Of a stretch of 64,000 nucleotides of DNA, positions 23,217-34,897 are shown piece after piece. Position numbers and translations under genes: made by a program. The notes under the pieces are model-generated. The model saw nothing but the letters and a program-made list of their open reading frames with translations. It did not search any database and had not been told where the DNA came from. Position 1 is the first letter of the stretch. The number at the start of each line of letters is the position of its first letter. Source of the stretch: Panagrolaimus kolymaensis (taxonomy: Eukaryota > Nematoda > Chromadorea > Rhabditida > Panagrolaimidae); the NCBI GenBank assembly GCA_028622995.1, contig JAJQJQ010000046.1:434001-498000 (forward strand). Reading direction: 5' to 3'.

Positions 23217-24538
23217 TTATAAAGTAGTCGAGTTTTCAGAGAACCAAATATCTTCTTGCAAAATTGGAACATAATCAGATTCAACAAAATATCGAACATT
23301 GCGACCACTTTTAGATGTATTACCACGATCATTTACACCTTTTCGTGCAACCCACATCCATGATTCCAGCATATCAGGATTAATGATTACTCCACCAAAG
23401 TAATACAGTACATCTAAAAAAACATGGGTTTAGAAGAGAACAGAAAAAATGCAATAAAAACATACCAAAGAAAAGTTTTGATGCTTCTCGAGAAAGTGGA
23501 TCACGGTTGCTATGATTGATGAAACCTTTAGCAGCTTTAACATTTCCATCAATATCTCGAAGAATATGATTGATAAAGAAGTCACGAGGAAATAAATGTC
23601 CAGCAATAACAGCTCCACAATGCGAAGGATTTTTCAAATGTGGAAGAAGATCAACGGTTTTTGAAAGCTTTTCATAGATACTTGAACCATCAATGATCTA
23701 AAAATTCAATGAATAAGTTACAACGTAAACAAAAAAGGGTTTAAAAAAGGTTAAGAAAGAAACGCACAACATCTAAAAGTCCAATTTGCTTCTTGATTAA
23801 TTCTCCTTTCATAGCATCCATCAAGTAATCAGCTGGCCGAATTTCATCATCAATAATAACATTGTAACCACCTTTGTGAGCTTTAAAAATTCTTCCACGA
23901 TTGATTCGTTTCTTGGAGGATGATGGTGATTCAGCAGCAATTGAAGACTTTGAAATGACATATGGCTTAAGCGAATTTGTTTTTTCATTTGGCTTTGATG
24001 TTGTTCTTGCAGTTTCTTTGTTGATATTTGATGAAGTACGAGCAGCACCAAAAAATGTCTGAGGAGTAACAGACGGTCCAGGATTGGAAAAAGCAACAGT
24101 TGAAAGTGATTGATTAAAAGCATTCATCATTCGAGCAAATGGTTCAGACGTTGCAGCATGAATAATTGAAGCTAATAGATTCAAAGTTAATGGATTGATA
24201 GAATTTGGATCAAAATGTGGAATTTCTTTTGGAAAATTTGATGACATAGCCATTGACGTTGGTGGTTGAGGCAGAGTTGTTGAATCATTAGCATCAGAAA
24301 CAGCATTACTTTGATCATTTTCATTGACATCACCATCATTCGAATGAACACGAGTATCCGAGCAAACACCATTGATACGAACATCACAAGCATCAACAGA
24401 AGCAGCGTTATTCGAAGTTGTTATCATATCTTTAATATCAGCAACACCAGAATTTTCTTCAACTTTAAATGAAAGTGGCATAGGAGGCAGAAGATTACTA
24501 AATTCTTTAACAAATTCAGATAAACTTTTTTGAACCAT
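23217..24538 (-). CDS. Unrecognised protein of 399 residues, three exons
   Basis: Exons 24538-23768, 23697-23466 and 23413-23217 join in frame (donors GTGCGT and GTATG). The first 170 residues are Ser/Thr/Asn/Pro-rich with an acidic patch. After residue 190 the sequence is Lys/Arg-rich, then becomes a compact C-terminal region of about 180 residues with conserved-looking features: AHKGGYNVIIDDEIRPADYL, HLFPRDFFINHILRDI, DVLYYFGGVIINPDMLESW, and RYFVESDYVPIL. I cannot assign a family; a nuclear protein with a small C-terminal DNA- or protein-binding domain is a guess. It lies 640 bp downstream of the topoisomerase gene on the same strand. Confidence 0.7.
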
Positions 24539-25178
24539 AGTTTAAAAAACAGCAGCCAACGAAAAGCAAGAGAAAGAAACCAAACAGCAACGAAGAGTTT
24601 GAACACTTGATGATCACCAGAATGAATTGAAAAACCACCACTTTTCAATCCGCAAATACCATAAGTTTGAGACAATTTCTTGGAACTTTCATGTTAAAGC
24701 TTGAAAATATGGCTGCTAAGAACCAATAAATTTGAATGGTGCTGCTAGCAGCCATAATTTAGTTCGAAATGAGTTTACAATACTTTTTTATGGGAATGAT
24801 AAATGTGATGCGTGATGGAAGCAAAATAAAATGATTCACGCAAGCCACGGGTTGGTCATTCAAAAGCTGAATAATCTAAAATTAGGCAAGCAACTTTGGG
24901 ATCCTTTTCGTTCCAAAACAAATAATTATTTCGAAAAATTGATCTCAATCTTAAAATTACGAGCAATACCAAAAGGGAAGCTTTAGGCTATGATTAAAGT
25001 ATCGTCAATTCAAATTAGAGGTTAGGACAAGAAATTACTGCTAAATATACAAAAAATGCACACAAAATCTTTCATTTATCAATATTTATTCAAACCGAAA
25101 CATGATTCACAAATTAAAGAAAAAACAATATAACAGAAAAAAAGAGATCATTTAGTAAAATTGCAGGATTAATGAAAT
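24539..25178. other. Spacer between the topoisomerase II gene and the 23.2-kb gene
   Basis: 3' UTR of the upstream gene and non-coding AT-rich sequence; no gene seen. Confidence 0.5.
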
Positions 25179-28100
25179 TTAAACAAAGAAATCATTATCT
25201 TCATCATCAGAGATATGAATCCGTCCTTTCTTAGGCTTGGGTGCTTCTTCATCCAAATCGTCATCTTCATCGTCGTCGCTATCTTCAATGACAATTTTCT
25301 TGGTAGCCGCGGCAGCAGCAGCACGACGAGTAGCATCACGTTTAACTGGAGCAATTTCAACTTCATCATCGTCAGCATCCGAGAGAACTTCATCATCGTC
25401 AGAATCCGAGATATCTTCAACATCGTCTTCTTCATCTGAAACCACGACCTTCTTAGCAGGAGCTTTTCGCTTTGGTTCAGCTTTAGCAACTTTTGATTTT
25501 GGTTCAGCTTTGGACTTTGGTTCAGCTTTGGATTTTGGCACAGCTTTGGATTTTGGCACAGCTTTTGATTTTGGCTCAGCTTTGGGTTTCGGTTCAGCTT
25601 TGGTACGTTTTTGAGCAGCTTTCTTTGGCTTGACATCTTTCATTTCAACATCGCCATCCAAATCATTCTAAAAAATTTGATTTTGTTAGAATAAAATAAA
25701 AGAATAAGCGAAAAAACTTACAACTTCATTGCTAGGATCTTCGTTTTCTTCGTTATCATCAAGCATCTCACGCATATTCATTTCTTTTTTAACCTTAGGT
25801 TCAGTTTTGACGACGCGTTTTGTTGGCTTGGCTTCATATTTTTCTTTCATATGAGTGATTGTTGGTTCAATACGAATAGCATTTGGATTTGGTTTAACTT
25901 CAGCAAAGAGTGGTTGAGCTTTCTTTCCTTTACCACCAGCAGCTTTATCCTTTGAGATTTTCTTTGCAGCGATTTTGATTGCTTCTTCAATATCACCTTC
26001 TTCTTTACGTTCTTGCTTTTCCAAAGCTTCCAAGAATTTTTCCAAGTCTTCTTCCCAAAGATCACTCCATGTTTTTCCTTGAAGTACAGCTAATTCGACT
26101 TTCTTAGCTTCCGATTCAGCAAGAAGCTTATCCTTTTCTTCAGTTGAGAGTTTCCACAATTGCTGACCAACTAGATAATCATAATCTTGAACGAGTTTTT
26201 CGTTGGTTCCAGAAGCTTCAGCGTCATCTTCTTCGTCAGCAGATTCTTCGTCATTTCCAACTTCACTAGCAGCTTCAATTTCCTTTTTCTTTTGAATTTC
26301 TTTCCATTTTTTGACTGGATCTGGAGGGAAATTGAGTTTGACAAGTTGATCAATGATGGCAGCTTTCTTCTTGTTTTCAATGAAAATCTTGTTGTCGATC
26401 TTAAGCAAAATGAAGCGAGCCTAAAAACATACAATGCTTTACAATAACCAAATGTTTTAAGTAACTTACTTTATGAGAAAGTTGATCACTTTGAGCTTGA
26501 AGCATTCCTTCGACATAACGTTTTCTATCGATATAAACCTTCTTACGTACTTCATAGAATTCACGACAGATATCTTCAGGACAGGTAAACTTTCTCAAAC
26601 ATCCAGCACCATCGAAAAGAACCATAGAAGTTGTAGAAATAGCAGATTGAAGTTTCAAAACTTTATGCAATCCTTGAGTTTCAGCTTTCTTCAATTTATC
26701 GGAAGGAATTTTGATGATAAACTTTACAGTAACATCGGTATGATATTCTTTGAAGTCCGTAACTTGAAGTTCAGTTTTGTTGTCATTTTCAAGCAATGGT
26801 TCAATAACAGCTTCTTTGTAATGTTGTGTCCATGTTTTAACAGGAAGTTCAGTGATTTCAATGGTATCATCAGAGAGGACACTAACTTCACCATTACAAC
26901 AGAAATGTTGAGCATCTATTTCCACAATAGTGCCATTGAAATGTTTGTACCATGGGATGAGACGTTTAATGGGTTCACCACGGATCAAACGACGAATATT
27001 TTCAACAAGATCACGAGGATTGTAATTAGGCACCTTTGTAGACCAAGCAGTACCAATACCTTCAGCACCATTGCAAAGCACAACAGGAATAATTGGAGCA
27101 TACCATTCAGGTTCAATACGTTGATTTTCTTCATACAAGAACTTAAGAACATATTCATCATCAGAGGGAAAGAGAGCTTTAGTAACAGGGCTAAAAAAAC
27201 CGTTGAAATTAATGGTTAAAAGGAAAAAACTAAAACTCACTTCAATTGAGTAAAAATGTAACGAGCACTAGCTGAATCTTTACCACCTTGAAGACGAGTA
27301 CCGAATTGACCAATGGGAAGAAGAAGGTTGATATTGTTGGTACCAACGAAGTCTTGAGCCAGGTTAACAATGGTTGACATAAGAGATGCCTAAAATATTA
27401 TTATAAAAAAATGGAATTCCATTAGCCAAAAAACTTACTTCACCGTGATGATATGCAGACATTTCACCGACAGCACCAGCAAGTTGAGCAACTTTGACTT
27501 CTTTCTTATCAGCACGTTTGAAACATGTGAAGAGAACTTTTCTTTGACCAGGTTTTAAACCATCAACAAGGCTGGGAATTGAACGTTCATTATCAGTGTT
27601 TGAGAAAAGAATAAGTTCACGATTGATGAAATCACTATAGCTAACAGCACGAGTATCTTTACTATAAAGGTAATCTTCTGTACCATTTTCAAGACGAATT
27701 TGTTTACGAACTTCCATCCATCTAGTAAGCCAATCTTTACGTTCTTCAATCTTTTTCTTTGAAAATGCAAGATCAATTGCATCATCACATGGTTGACCAT
27801 CGTACTTGAATTTGATACGATGTCTAAGCATGTCAGAAAAGTATTCTTTGGCTTCTTTGGAAGTGGAAGTACCCAAACCTAAAAACAGAAAGGCATATTA
27901 AAGGAAACAATGGTTTGTAAAAATTCATACCTTTGTAGTATTTGATACGGTACGTTTTCCAATTTGCTGTATTTTGACGCCATTCAGCATATTCAGGAAT
28001 ACTGAAGAATGAAATTTCTTCCTTTGCTTTGGTAGCTTTGATGATAGGAGTGATGAATTCTTCGACAAAGTTCTTCTTGATCAAGTTAGGCCAGTTGTAA

Positions 28101-30013
28101 TGGATGAAATTGATAACGAGACCTTTAATATGAGAACCATCCATATCTTGATCAGCCATAATCATAACTTTACCATAACGAAGAGTTTTCATATCATCTT
28201 CAGAATCATATTTGAGCTTGTATTGCAAACCAAGAATCTTCAACATCGATGTGACTTCGGCGTTTTTCATAATTTGAGCATGACTTCCCTCGCGAACATT
28301 TAACATTTTACCACGAAGTGGAAACACACCATAATGATCACGTCCAATAACACCCAAACCAGCAACTGCTAAAGACTTGGCTGAATCTCCTTCGGTCAAG
28401 ATCAAAGTACAGAGATGAGAATTCTTTGTTCCAGCATCGTTAGCATCTTCAAGCTTAGGAATACCCTTGAGTTTAGACGTCTTCTTAGAACTACATTTCT
28501 TATCAGCTTGTTCTTGTTGCTTGAATTTCACCCACGACATAACAGCATCAGCGATACCACATTTGAGAGCAGACGCAGAGAACTTTTCAGTGACAGCGGC
28601 GGTGGAACCAAAAGATTTTGCCAACGTTGTAAGAGTTTCTTTTGTTTGAGAATCGAAGCTAGGATTTTCCACAAGACAATTGACGAACACCCAAACATGG
28701 TTTTTGACTTGAAAAGGTTTTACTTGAATACTACCTTTGCCAATCTTCTTCTTGATTGCCTCCATCATGTTTCCAACGATCTGATCAGTGATATAATCGA
28801 CATGTCGTCCGCCTTTTGTTGTTGCAATAGAGTTGACGAAGGAGACTTGTTGAAAGTTCTTTTCAGAGACCGTGACAGCAATTTCCCAGCGATCATTGAC
28901 AATTTCATGAGCAACTTTGAAAGGTTCGCCATTGCTATCGATGTAATCCTTCGTGTAAAGTTCGACATATTGTTTGAAACCAGAAACAGGAATCTTCTTG
29001 CCATTAAGAAAGACACTAACACCTTTGGATACACCAGCAATATCATAAGCACGTCGAGACATTAAAGCAATAATATCATCATCAAGCTCCTTCATTTTGA
29101 ATTTGGTGAGATCAGGACGGAATGTAACCTTGGTAAAATCATCTCCTTTGGTTTTTTCAATTTTAGCATCTCCGTTCTTTTTCATATTGTCCACCCATGT
29201 TTGTTTGAAAGAATTGCCATATTCTTTGGATGATGTTTCAAGGACGAACTTTGTGCTGAAGATGTTACAAAGTTTGGCACCATATCCGTTACGACCACCT
29301 AAAAAAAGTAAATTATAAGATTTATAAAAATAAAGGCTTAAAACATACCAGTGACTTTTCTTTCATCATCATTGTAGTTTGATGAAGTTAACAATGTACC
29401 AAAGATAAGTTCAGGAACATACATCTTTTCAGTTTTATGTTCAACAACAGGAATACCTCGACCATTGTTGTAAATGGAGATTTCATTGTTCTCTCTAAAA
29501 ATGAATGATGTTAATAAAGAAGAAATAAACAATTCTAAAATCCAGCATTCTATCTCATTAACCAAACAACTTACTTATCAATGGTGATTTTGATCAAGTT
29601 CATCTTATTGTCACGTTGCTTGTTATCAGCTGCGTTCACCAAGATTTCATCAAAGATTTTGTACAACCCAGGAACAAACGAGATCTCACGATTGACCATC
29701 TTATCTTCATTTACATCATAAACCCACATAGGAGCCTTGTCGGAGAATTCGACGGAACCAATGTAGGTATCAGGTCTCAAGAGAATATGCTCCAATTGAG
29801 TTTTCTTTTGATAAACTGTCTCGATCGACATTTTTCTTTTCGGATTGTCCAAAGACCTGAAAATTGGCAAATTTAAACAAACGAAATTAGATAATACAAA
29901 AAAGATACTCACGAAGAAGAATAAGCGCGAGAATGATAAATTAAAGGTGGAAGAGATGAGTTTAAGCTGGTATTAGTTTGAAGTCGAACTATCCGTGTAA
30001 AAATCTTGAGCAT
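25179..30013 (-). CDS. top-2: DNA topoisomerase II, nine exons, with N-terminal mitochondrial-type presequence
   Basis: Exons 30013-29913, 29856-29575, 29494-29349, 29298-27931, 27878-27439, 27389-27241, 27190-26470, 26420-25722 and 25667-25179 give 1464 residues, close to eukaryotic TOP2. In order: GHKL ATPase ([27 protein letters not shown]), transducer (QTKETLTT), TOPRIM with [11 protein letters not shown] and the acidic [11 protein letters not shown], winged helix with the catalytic tyrosine in SARYIFT, then coiled-coil gate and an acidic/basic C-terminal tail. The tail has imperfect [12 protein letters not shown] repeats (about residues 1320-1355) and Asp/Glu runs. The first 34 residues ([16 protein letters not shown]...) are basic with no acidic residue, as in mitochondrial targeting; an internal Met43 (29831) would give a form without it. 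The enzyme passes DNA duplexes through double-strand breaks. Confidence 0.95.
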
Positions 30014-30019
30014 ACAAGT

Positions 30020-30022
30020 CTA
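30020..30022 (-). promoter_or_regulatory. Possible spliced-leader acceptor of topoisomerase II mRNA
   Basis: TTTTTTAG on the minus strand lies only 6 bp before the upstream ATG at 30013, the position expected for a trans-splice site in nematodes. It could also be a cis acceptor for an unseen 5' exon. Confidence 0.4.
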
Positions 30023-30296
30023 AAAAATGGAAGAAATAAAAATAAGGCAAGAAACTATTTATTTTTGAAGTAAAATAGCTCCAAAAAAGAGAAACATCGA
30101 TGAAAGATTTAGTTGGCGCAGAAAAAAAAGATGGGAAAATCGCGTTTGAAACAGAGGACAGAGTGCGAGCAAAAAGTAGCGAAGTCATCAGCTAGTTTCT
30201 TATTAGAATAAAAAAGGAGATGGAGAGAAACGATAGTTAAACATTTTAAAGATTGTATTTATTTCACGAGGATATGGTACATTTTTAAACTCGATA

Positions 30297-30527
30297 ATGG
30301 AGGTTTTAAAACAATCTCCGACTCAAATTTTAGACAAAAGTTATGTAAGAATTGTGATGACAAATTTACGAAGTAAAGTATTGAGAAAAAGCAAAAGTTT
30401 ATCGAGGATACATAAAATGGGAAAAAAATCAAACAGACACACATTTAGAATTGGTCTAAATAAAATCAAAGCAATGAAAAAATTTTATCGAAGATTAAGC
30501 TTGTTTCTTCCAAGTTTGTTACCGTAA
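30297..30527 (+). CDS. Possible small basic protein, 76 residues
   Basis: An ATG-initiated frame ending at TAA 30525-30527 encodes a very basic peptide (MEVLKQSPTQILDKSYVRIV then many Lys/Arg, including RKSKSLSRIHKMGKKSNRH). Composition is unusual for random AT-rich DNA, but I know no family, and it lies in a promoter interval. Treat as a candidate only. Confidence 0.25.
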   Translation: MEVLKQSPTQILDKSYVRIVMTNLRSKVLRKSKSLSRIHKMGKKSNRHTFRIGLNKIKAMKKFYRRLSLFLPSLLP

Positions 30528-30735
30528 TTACCCGCATTTTTCCATTTCTCGACCAATTCTTGTCGAGATAAAGGGGCTGTTTTTTCTTCTTCAAAATTTT
30601 TTTTGAGGAGATTTTGATGAATGAAAAAAATGCAAATTTACAAAAATTTGATTCCTTTTTTTTTCAAAGCTTTCTTCCCTTTTTTTGAAATGCATTGCAA
30701 AACATTCAGTCTTGAATTCATAATTTGAAAGTGAA

Positions 30736-31635
30736 ATGACGTCTCAACAACAACCGATGCAAGAAGGAACAATTCCATCAACAACAACAACGCCATCATC
30801 TAGAGGAGGTGCAAATGCTGCTGCTGTTCAACCAACACCAACAACATCATCAACTACAAAACAATTTGAAGAAGTCAACAATAATAATAATGTTGCTCCT
30901 GCATCAATGGTTTCTTCTGTTGCTCCACCATCATTTACTTCATCAGATGCATCCGATCAAAAAGATATTATTGTTGTAGCTGCACCAACTCAAACATCAT
31001 CTCCTTTGCTTGTAACACAAAAACCAACACCTGTTCAAGATCAACAACAACCAATGGATGCTCCAATATCAACAACAACTCAAGCTTTGATACATCCTCC
31101 TCCTGTTGTTGCACCATCAACGTCAATTCCAGCTTCCATTCCATCATCATCCATTCCAACACCTGCTGTTACTCAAGTATCACCATCAAAACATGCGGCT
31201 TCACCTCGTTCAACATCATCTTTATTAGCAAAGTCTTCTCCTGTTTTATGCATTAATCCAAATAAAGCTGTATTTGATACTCGTGGTGGTGTTTCAAAGT
31301 AAATTTGGATTTCTTGTTTTTATTTTGAATTACTAATACTCCATATCTTTTTCAGGCATTTAATGATAAACAAATCATCTGATCGTTTGGCAATCAAAAT
31401 ACGTTCATCAAATAATTTTTATTTTCGTGTTAATCCTGTTTATTCATTTCTTGATTGTAATGCTGCAAATGAATTAGAAGTTATTCGATTGACTGGTGGT
31501 GGAGCGAAACTAGATAAACTTCAAGTTATTTATGTTATATGTACTGAAAATGATACTGATCCAGCAAAACTTTTTGGTTTACGTGCTAAAGTTCGAAGTG
31601 TTATTTTACCTATTACAACTACAGTTGCTGCATAA
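30736..31635 (+). CDS. MSP-domain protein with disordered Thr/Pro/Gln-rich N-terminus
   Basis: Exons 30736-31298 and 31356-31635 join in frame (57-bp intron) to 280 residues. Residues 1-165 are low-complexity Thr, Ser, Pro and Gln. Residues about 173-280 are a Major Sperm Protein domain: INPNKAVFDTRGG, HLMINKSSDRLAIKIRSSN, FRVNPVYSFLDCN, and LDKLQVIYV followed by DTDPAKLF match the MSP/SSP fold in order. MSP domains in nematodes form sperm cytoskeleton filaments or bind FFAT peptides. The short single domain with TDPAKLF and no C-terminal membrane anchor argues for a sperm-specific-type protein rather than VAP. Divergent from top-2. Confidence 0.88.
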
Positions 31636-32127
31636 TAATAACTATGTAAATATGTATTTTATTTTGTATGTATTTATGTATTAGGTTTTGTATTGAAAAT
31701 AAAAGAATAAAGTTTTGTAAATTTTATAATTTGCTACGAAAGGATGAAGAGACAAGACAGACTTTAGAAAATGAGTGGCAGTAACTTTCCAAGTTTGAAG
31801 TTTAGATACATTTAACTTTTTTTCTTGCAGATGTTAGTGGAGTGGATAATTTTTTGGATGTTGTTAGGTTAGAATATTTTCTTTTGAACACTTGAGAGTA
31901 CCTTAAGTCCAACGTAAAGCAATGTTTTTTATTTTTGTTTCAAATTTACTTGCGTTAAAATTATAATCCTTTCAAAAATAATTTTATATGATTATTCAAA
32001 TTTTAAACTTAACACATTTCTGTTGCCAACAAAAATGTATATTCTTAGCCAGTGTTTGGACATTTCATTTCCTTATTTTTCGTTGATCATTCGTGCTTAT
32101 TTGCAAGTTTGACTTTCGTCGTCAAAA
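31636..32127. other. Intergenic
   Basis: 3' UTR of the MSP gene (AATAAA-like at about 31700) and the short upstream region of the next gene; nothing else seen. Confidence 0.5.
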
Positions 32128-32909
32128 ATGAAGGTCGTCTCTGCTTTGATCGGTTTTGTTGTTCTCATCTTTATTCCACTTTCTGGCGCTGTTGAATGTG
32201 TAAAAACTGATTTGTGTATTACAAAGGAGTTTAATTCACCATTTGGTAAGTATTTTGGAAAAGTTATATCTCAAATTTCAATAGTTCCTGAGATTTTAAA
32301 GTTCAGAAAATTTCTCGTTGCAAAAATAACTAAAGAGTGGATGAAAAAAAATATTAAATTGAAATGGAGTTATCATGAATTCATTGCCAAATACCAATTA
32401 ATGAGTGGTGTTTGTTTTTTCAAAATTAATTTTCACTAAAATTTTAGATCCTAACAATGTGACAAAGATCGACTGTGATGTATGCGCTGTTTGGGCTTGT
32501 CTTCGTAATGGTAAAGTATATACTGGTTCTGGATGCAAAGGAGATGATAATATCTGCAAAAATGACAAAAATCAAGAAGAACTACATATTGATAATAAAA
32601 GTTGCTATAATGATCTTCCAGCTATGCAAGACTCAAAGGATCCTGCCAAAGATGCCGCTGAAGGCCTCCAATTCAGAGAAGTATGTTTATAGACTTATTT
32701 ATATCTCAACAAAAATTTTGTTTTAGTGCGCAAAGAAGTTAATAAATCAAATTTCTGCAGATGGTGAATGCACTCCTAATGAAGGTAAAACATTTTCTAG
32801 CAATGAGAGATCAAAAACTGAAACAACTACAAGCAAAGATGAAACAAAAATTGGTGGTTTAACAATCGTTAGAATGCTTCTTCTTGGATGGCTTTTCGTT
32901 AGTTTTTAA
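32128..32909 (+). CDS. Small secreted Cys-rich GPI-type protein
   Basis: Exons 32128-32245, 32448-32680 and 32727-32909 join in frame to 177 residues. Residues 1-21 (MKVVSALIGFVVLIFIPLSGA) are a signal peptide. The mature part has regularly placed cysteines (VECVKTDLC, DCDVCAVWACL, GCKG, ICKN, SCYND, CAKKL, GECTPN). A Ser/Thr stretch precedes a hydrophobic end (LTIVRMLLLGWLFVSF), the layout of a GPI-anchored protein. Pattern resembles nematode surface or Ly6-like secreted proteins only loosely; no family assigned. Confidence 0.75.
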
Positions 32910-33650
32910 TGTAAATATTATTTAACGCTTTGTGAACTCATCATGTACCTGTCATTTTTTATTGTAAGTAAAATGTGATAATAATAAATAATATTTAACT
33001 TTTTCGTTTAACAACCAATTTTATTTTCGTCATCCAAATAAATAATGTGGTTTGAAAAAAAAATTGTTTTCATTTGAAAGTAATTTCAACGTTTTAAAAA
33101 TCCGTGTATTGAAACATTTTTAATATGTGTGTGTTTTGATTGATTAAAAAGACGTGGAAAAGTAAAAAATAAATCCTGCAATACAAAAAAGGGTTAAAGT
33201 ATAATCAAAAATGGTTACTAATAATAATTGGATTTATGAGATCAAGGTTAGCCCACTTTTTATCCCTTTCGATAAGCAGAAGAAGTATCTTTTTTTATGA
33301 AGAAGGCTTCACTAACCACCTCCTTATTTTTTTATAAGAATAAATTTAACATTAATTTTTTTTGCAATTACCTATCGTTCATCTTCTAACAAGTCATCAA
33401 TTTATTTTTTAATACTCCATTTTTGGCAAGGTTTCGTTTGGAGCCACTTTAAGCCTGAAAGAAAAGAAATAGAAAATGGATGAGAAAAGTTTTCCAAGGG
33501 CAAACTACAATTTTTCTGTTTTTCGAAAACAAACTTTTTGGATAAAACCATAAATATGTGCTCTGCTGCCAAATCAATTTGTGACTTTTCAGATTGCTTT
33601 TTAATCGCCATTTTATCTTCTTTTTTTTGACGAGTTTGAAAGCCGCTGTG
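32910..33650. other. Intergenic
   Basis: AT-rich; 3' UTR with several AATAAA-like sites near 32985. The minus-strand open frames at 33402-33670 are short, overlap each other and have no supporting feature. Confidence 0.45.
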
Positions 33651-34459
33651 ATGTTTGGAAAGTTTAGCAATAGTGTTATTCCATTAGATCAAAATGAAGC
33701 AGAAAAAATAAAAAAACACGAATTCTTCAAATATGCGGTATATCTTTCATTTCCCACAGGACTAAATGTTATTGCTCAATTTTTACACTATTTTGGAAAG
33801 CCCTTTCCTTTTCATCCTTTGGCTGATTCATATATCATCATTCAATTATTCTTAGCCATTTATGCTTTTGGGTTTTCACTCTATTTTTTTGTTTACAATG
33901 CAGCTAAAAATAAAAATATCGATTCTTTGAAAATTAGAATCTTTTTTTTTTGACTTCAACTGCCCAAATAAGTTTTAACATTTTTTGATTTAATTACCGT
34001 AATAAAAACTAATAAAAAACCTTTTAGTTTTATGATTTGACGATTCTCACTTTTTATTTTATGGTTTTTCAATTCTACCTCAACAATGTTGTTACTTTAT
34101 ATGATAGTGTAGTGGTTATTTTTGAAATTATTTGTCAATTTATAATTGGTAATTATTTTGAAGTTTTATCTAACTCTGCTTTCAAATCCTTAAAGGGACA
34201 TAGCTATTTCATGCCTTTTCAAAAATTTCGATACTGGGGCTGATAGGAACAGTCGGGTCGGCGCGTGTTTGAATTACCGTGTCACTTCTGTCTTACACGG
34301 TAATTCAAACACGCGCCTTACCAAGTGTAACTTGCAGTGCCCGCAAACGAAATTTCAAAAAAGGCATGAAATAGCTATGTCCCTTTAAAAGAATATGAAA
34401 AATGGATTAACACTAAACACCACAATGAAAAAAAATTAGCAACAAAAATTGTTAATTAA
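33651..34459 (+). pseudogene. Small multi-pass membrane-protein gene split by a MITE
   Basis: The first segment (ATG 33651, open to 33953) begins MFGKFSNSVIPLDQNEAEKI and has two hydrophobic helices. A second exon begins after TTTTAG at 34028 with YDLTILTFYFMVFQFYLNN, then EIICQFIIGNYFEVLSNSAF. At 34191-34387 a 193-bp TA-flanked MITE interrupts the frame. Omitting the element and one TA, the frame continues with LKEYEKWINTK to a TAA at 34457-34459; with the insertion, translation stops inside the element at 34241-34243. The donor of the first exon is not clear (a frame stop in a T10 run precedes any good GT), so the gene may already be decayed. The C-terminal half resembles the minus-strand fragment at 34635. 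Confidence 0.55.
34193..34385. mobile_element. 193-bp TA-flanked foldback MITE, copy 1
   Basis: Terminal inverted repeats start AAGGGACATAGCTATTTCAT and end in the reverse complement. The flanking TA at 34191-34192 and 34386-34387 is the target duplication, as in Tc1/mariner elements. The centre is a second palindrome of 23-bp arms (GGCGCGTGTTTGAATTACC...) around a 12-nt loop. The same 193-bp sequence is at 51716-51908; by eye the two differ at one base. Being 195 bp with the TSD, the insertion is a multiple of three, but it carries a stop. Confidence 0.9.
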
Positions 34460-34634
34460 ATGAAGAATCGTTATAATATTTAAAAGTAGTTTTAATTTCA
34501 AAGTACGTAAAAGATACATATGTATATGCAAGCATCGTGTTTGTATTAAAATAAAAGCGATGTTTTACATTTTGAATTTTTGACAAGACGTTTATTTAAA
34601 ATAAAGCTCGATAAGCAACATTAGCAAATTAAGC

Positions 34635-34897
34635 TTACACATCACCAAATAAATAAAAGGCAAGTTTGAACCATCCCTTAATAGCCAAAACACAGAAAAC
34701 ATATATGACAGCAAATATAAGCAAATCCCAGCCACATGTTACGAAGATAATATTGTAGAGCATGTAAAGAAAAATAATATATTGATAAAATTTTGAATCT
34801 TGGAAAGCTCTTTCAACCAAAATATTATCAGCAGAATATCGTCCCTTGAAAAATGAAATATAAAGCATTAGAGCATATACAATATAAACAAGCCACC
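34635..34897 (-). pseudogene. 3' exon of an inverted paralogue of the small membrane-protein gene
   Basis: After a TTTTTAG acceptor (34900-34898) the minus strand is open for 87 codons including stop: three hydrophobic stretches (WLVYIVYALMLYISFF, YQYIIFLYMLYNIIFV, LLIFAVIYVFCVLAI). Layout and residues (NI....FY at the loop, then paired helices) parallel the C-terminal half of the plus-strand gene at 33651. No upstream coding exon found, so this is either 5'-truncated or has an unlocated first exon. Confidence 0.4.

Larger units (their letters stand above)
30014..30735. other. Divergent promoter region of top-2 and the MSP-domain gene
   Basis: Contains a small basic open frame (listed separately), T-rich runs, and the pair TTTTTCCATTTCTC / TCTTGTCGAGAT near 30540. 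No other feature supported. Confidence 0.4.
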
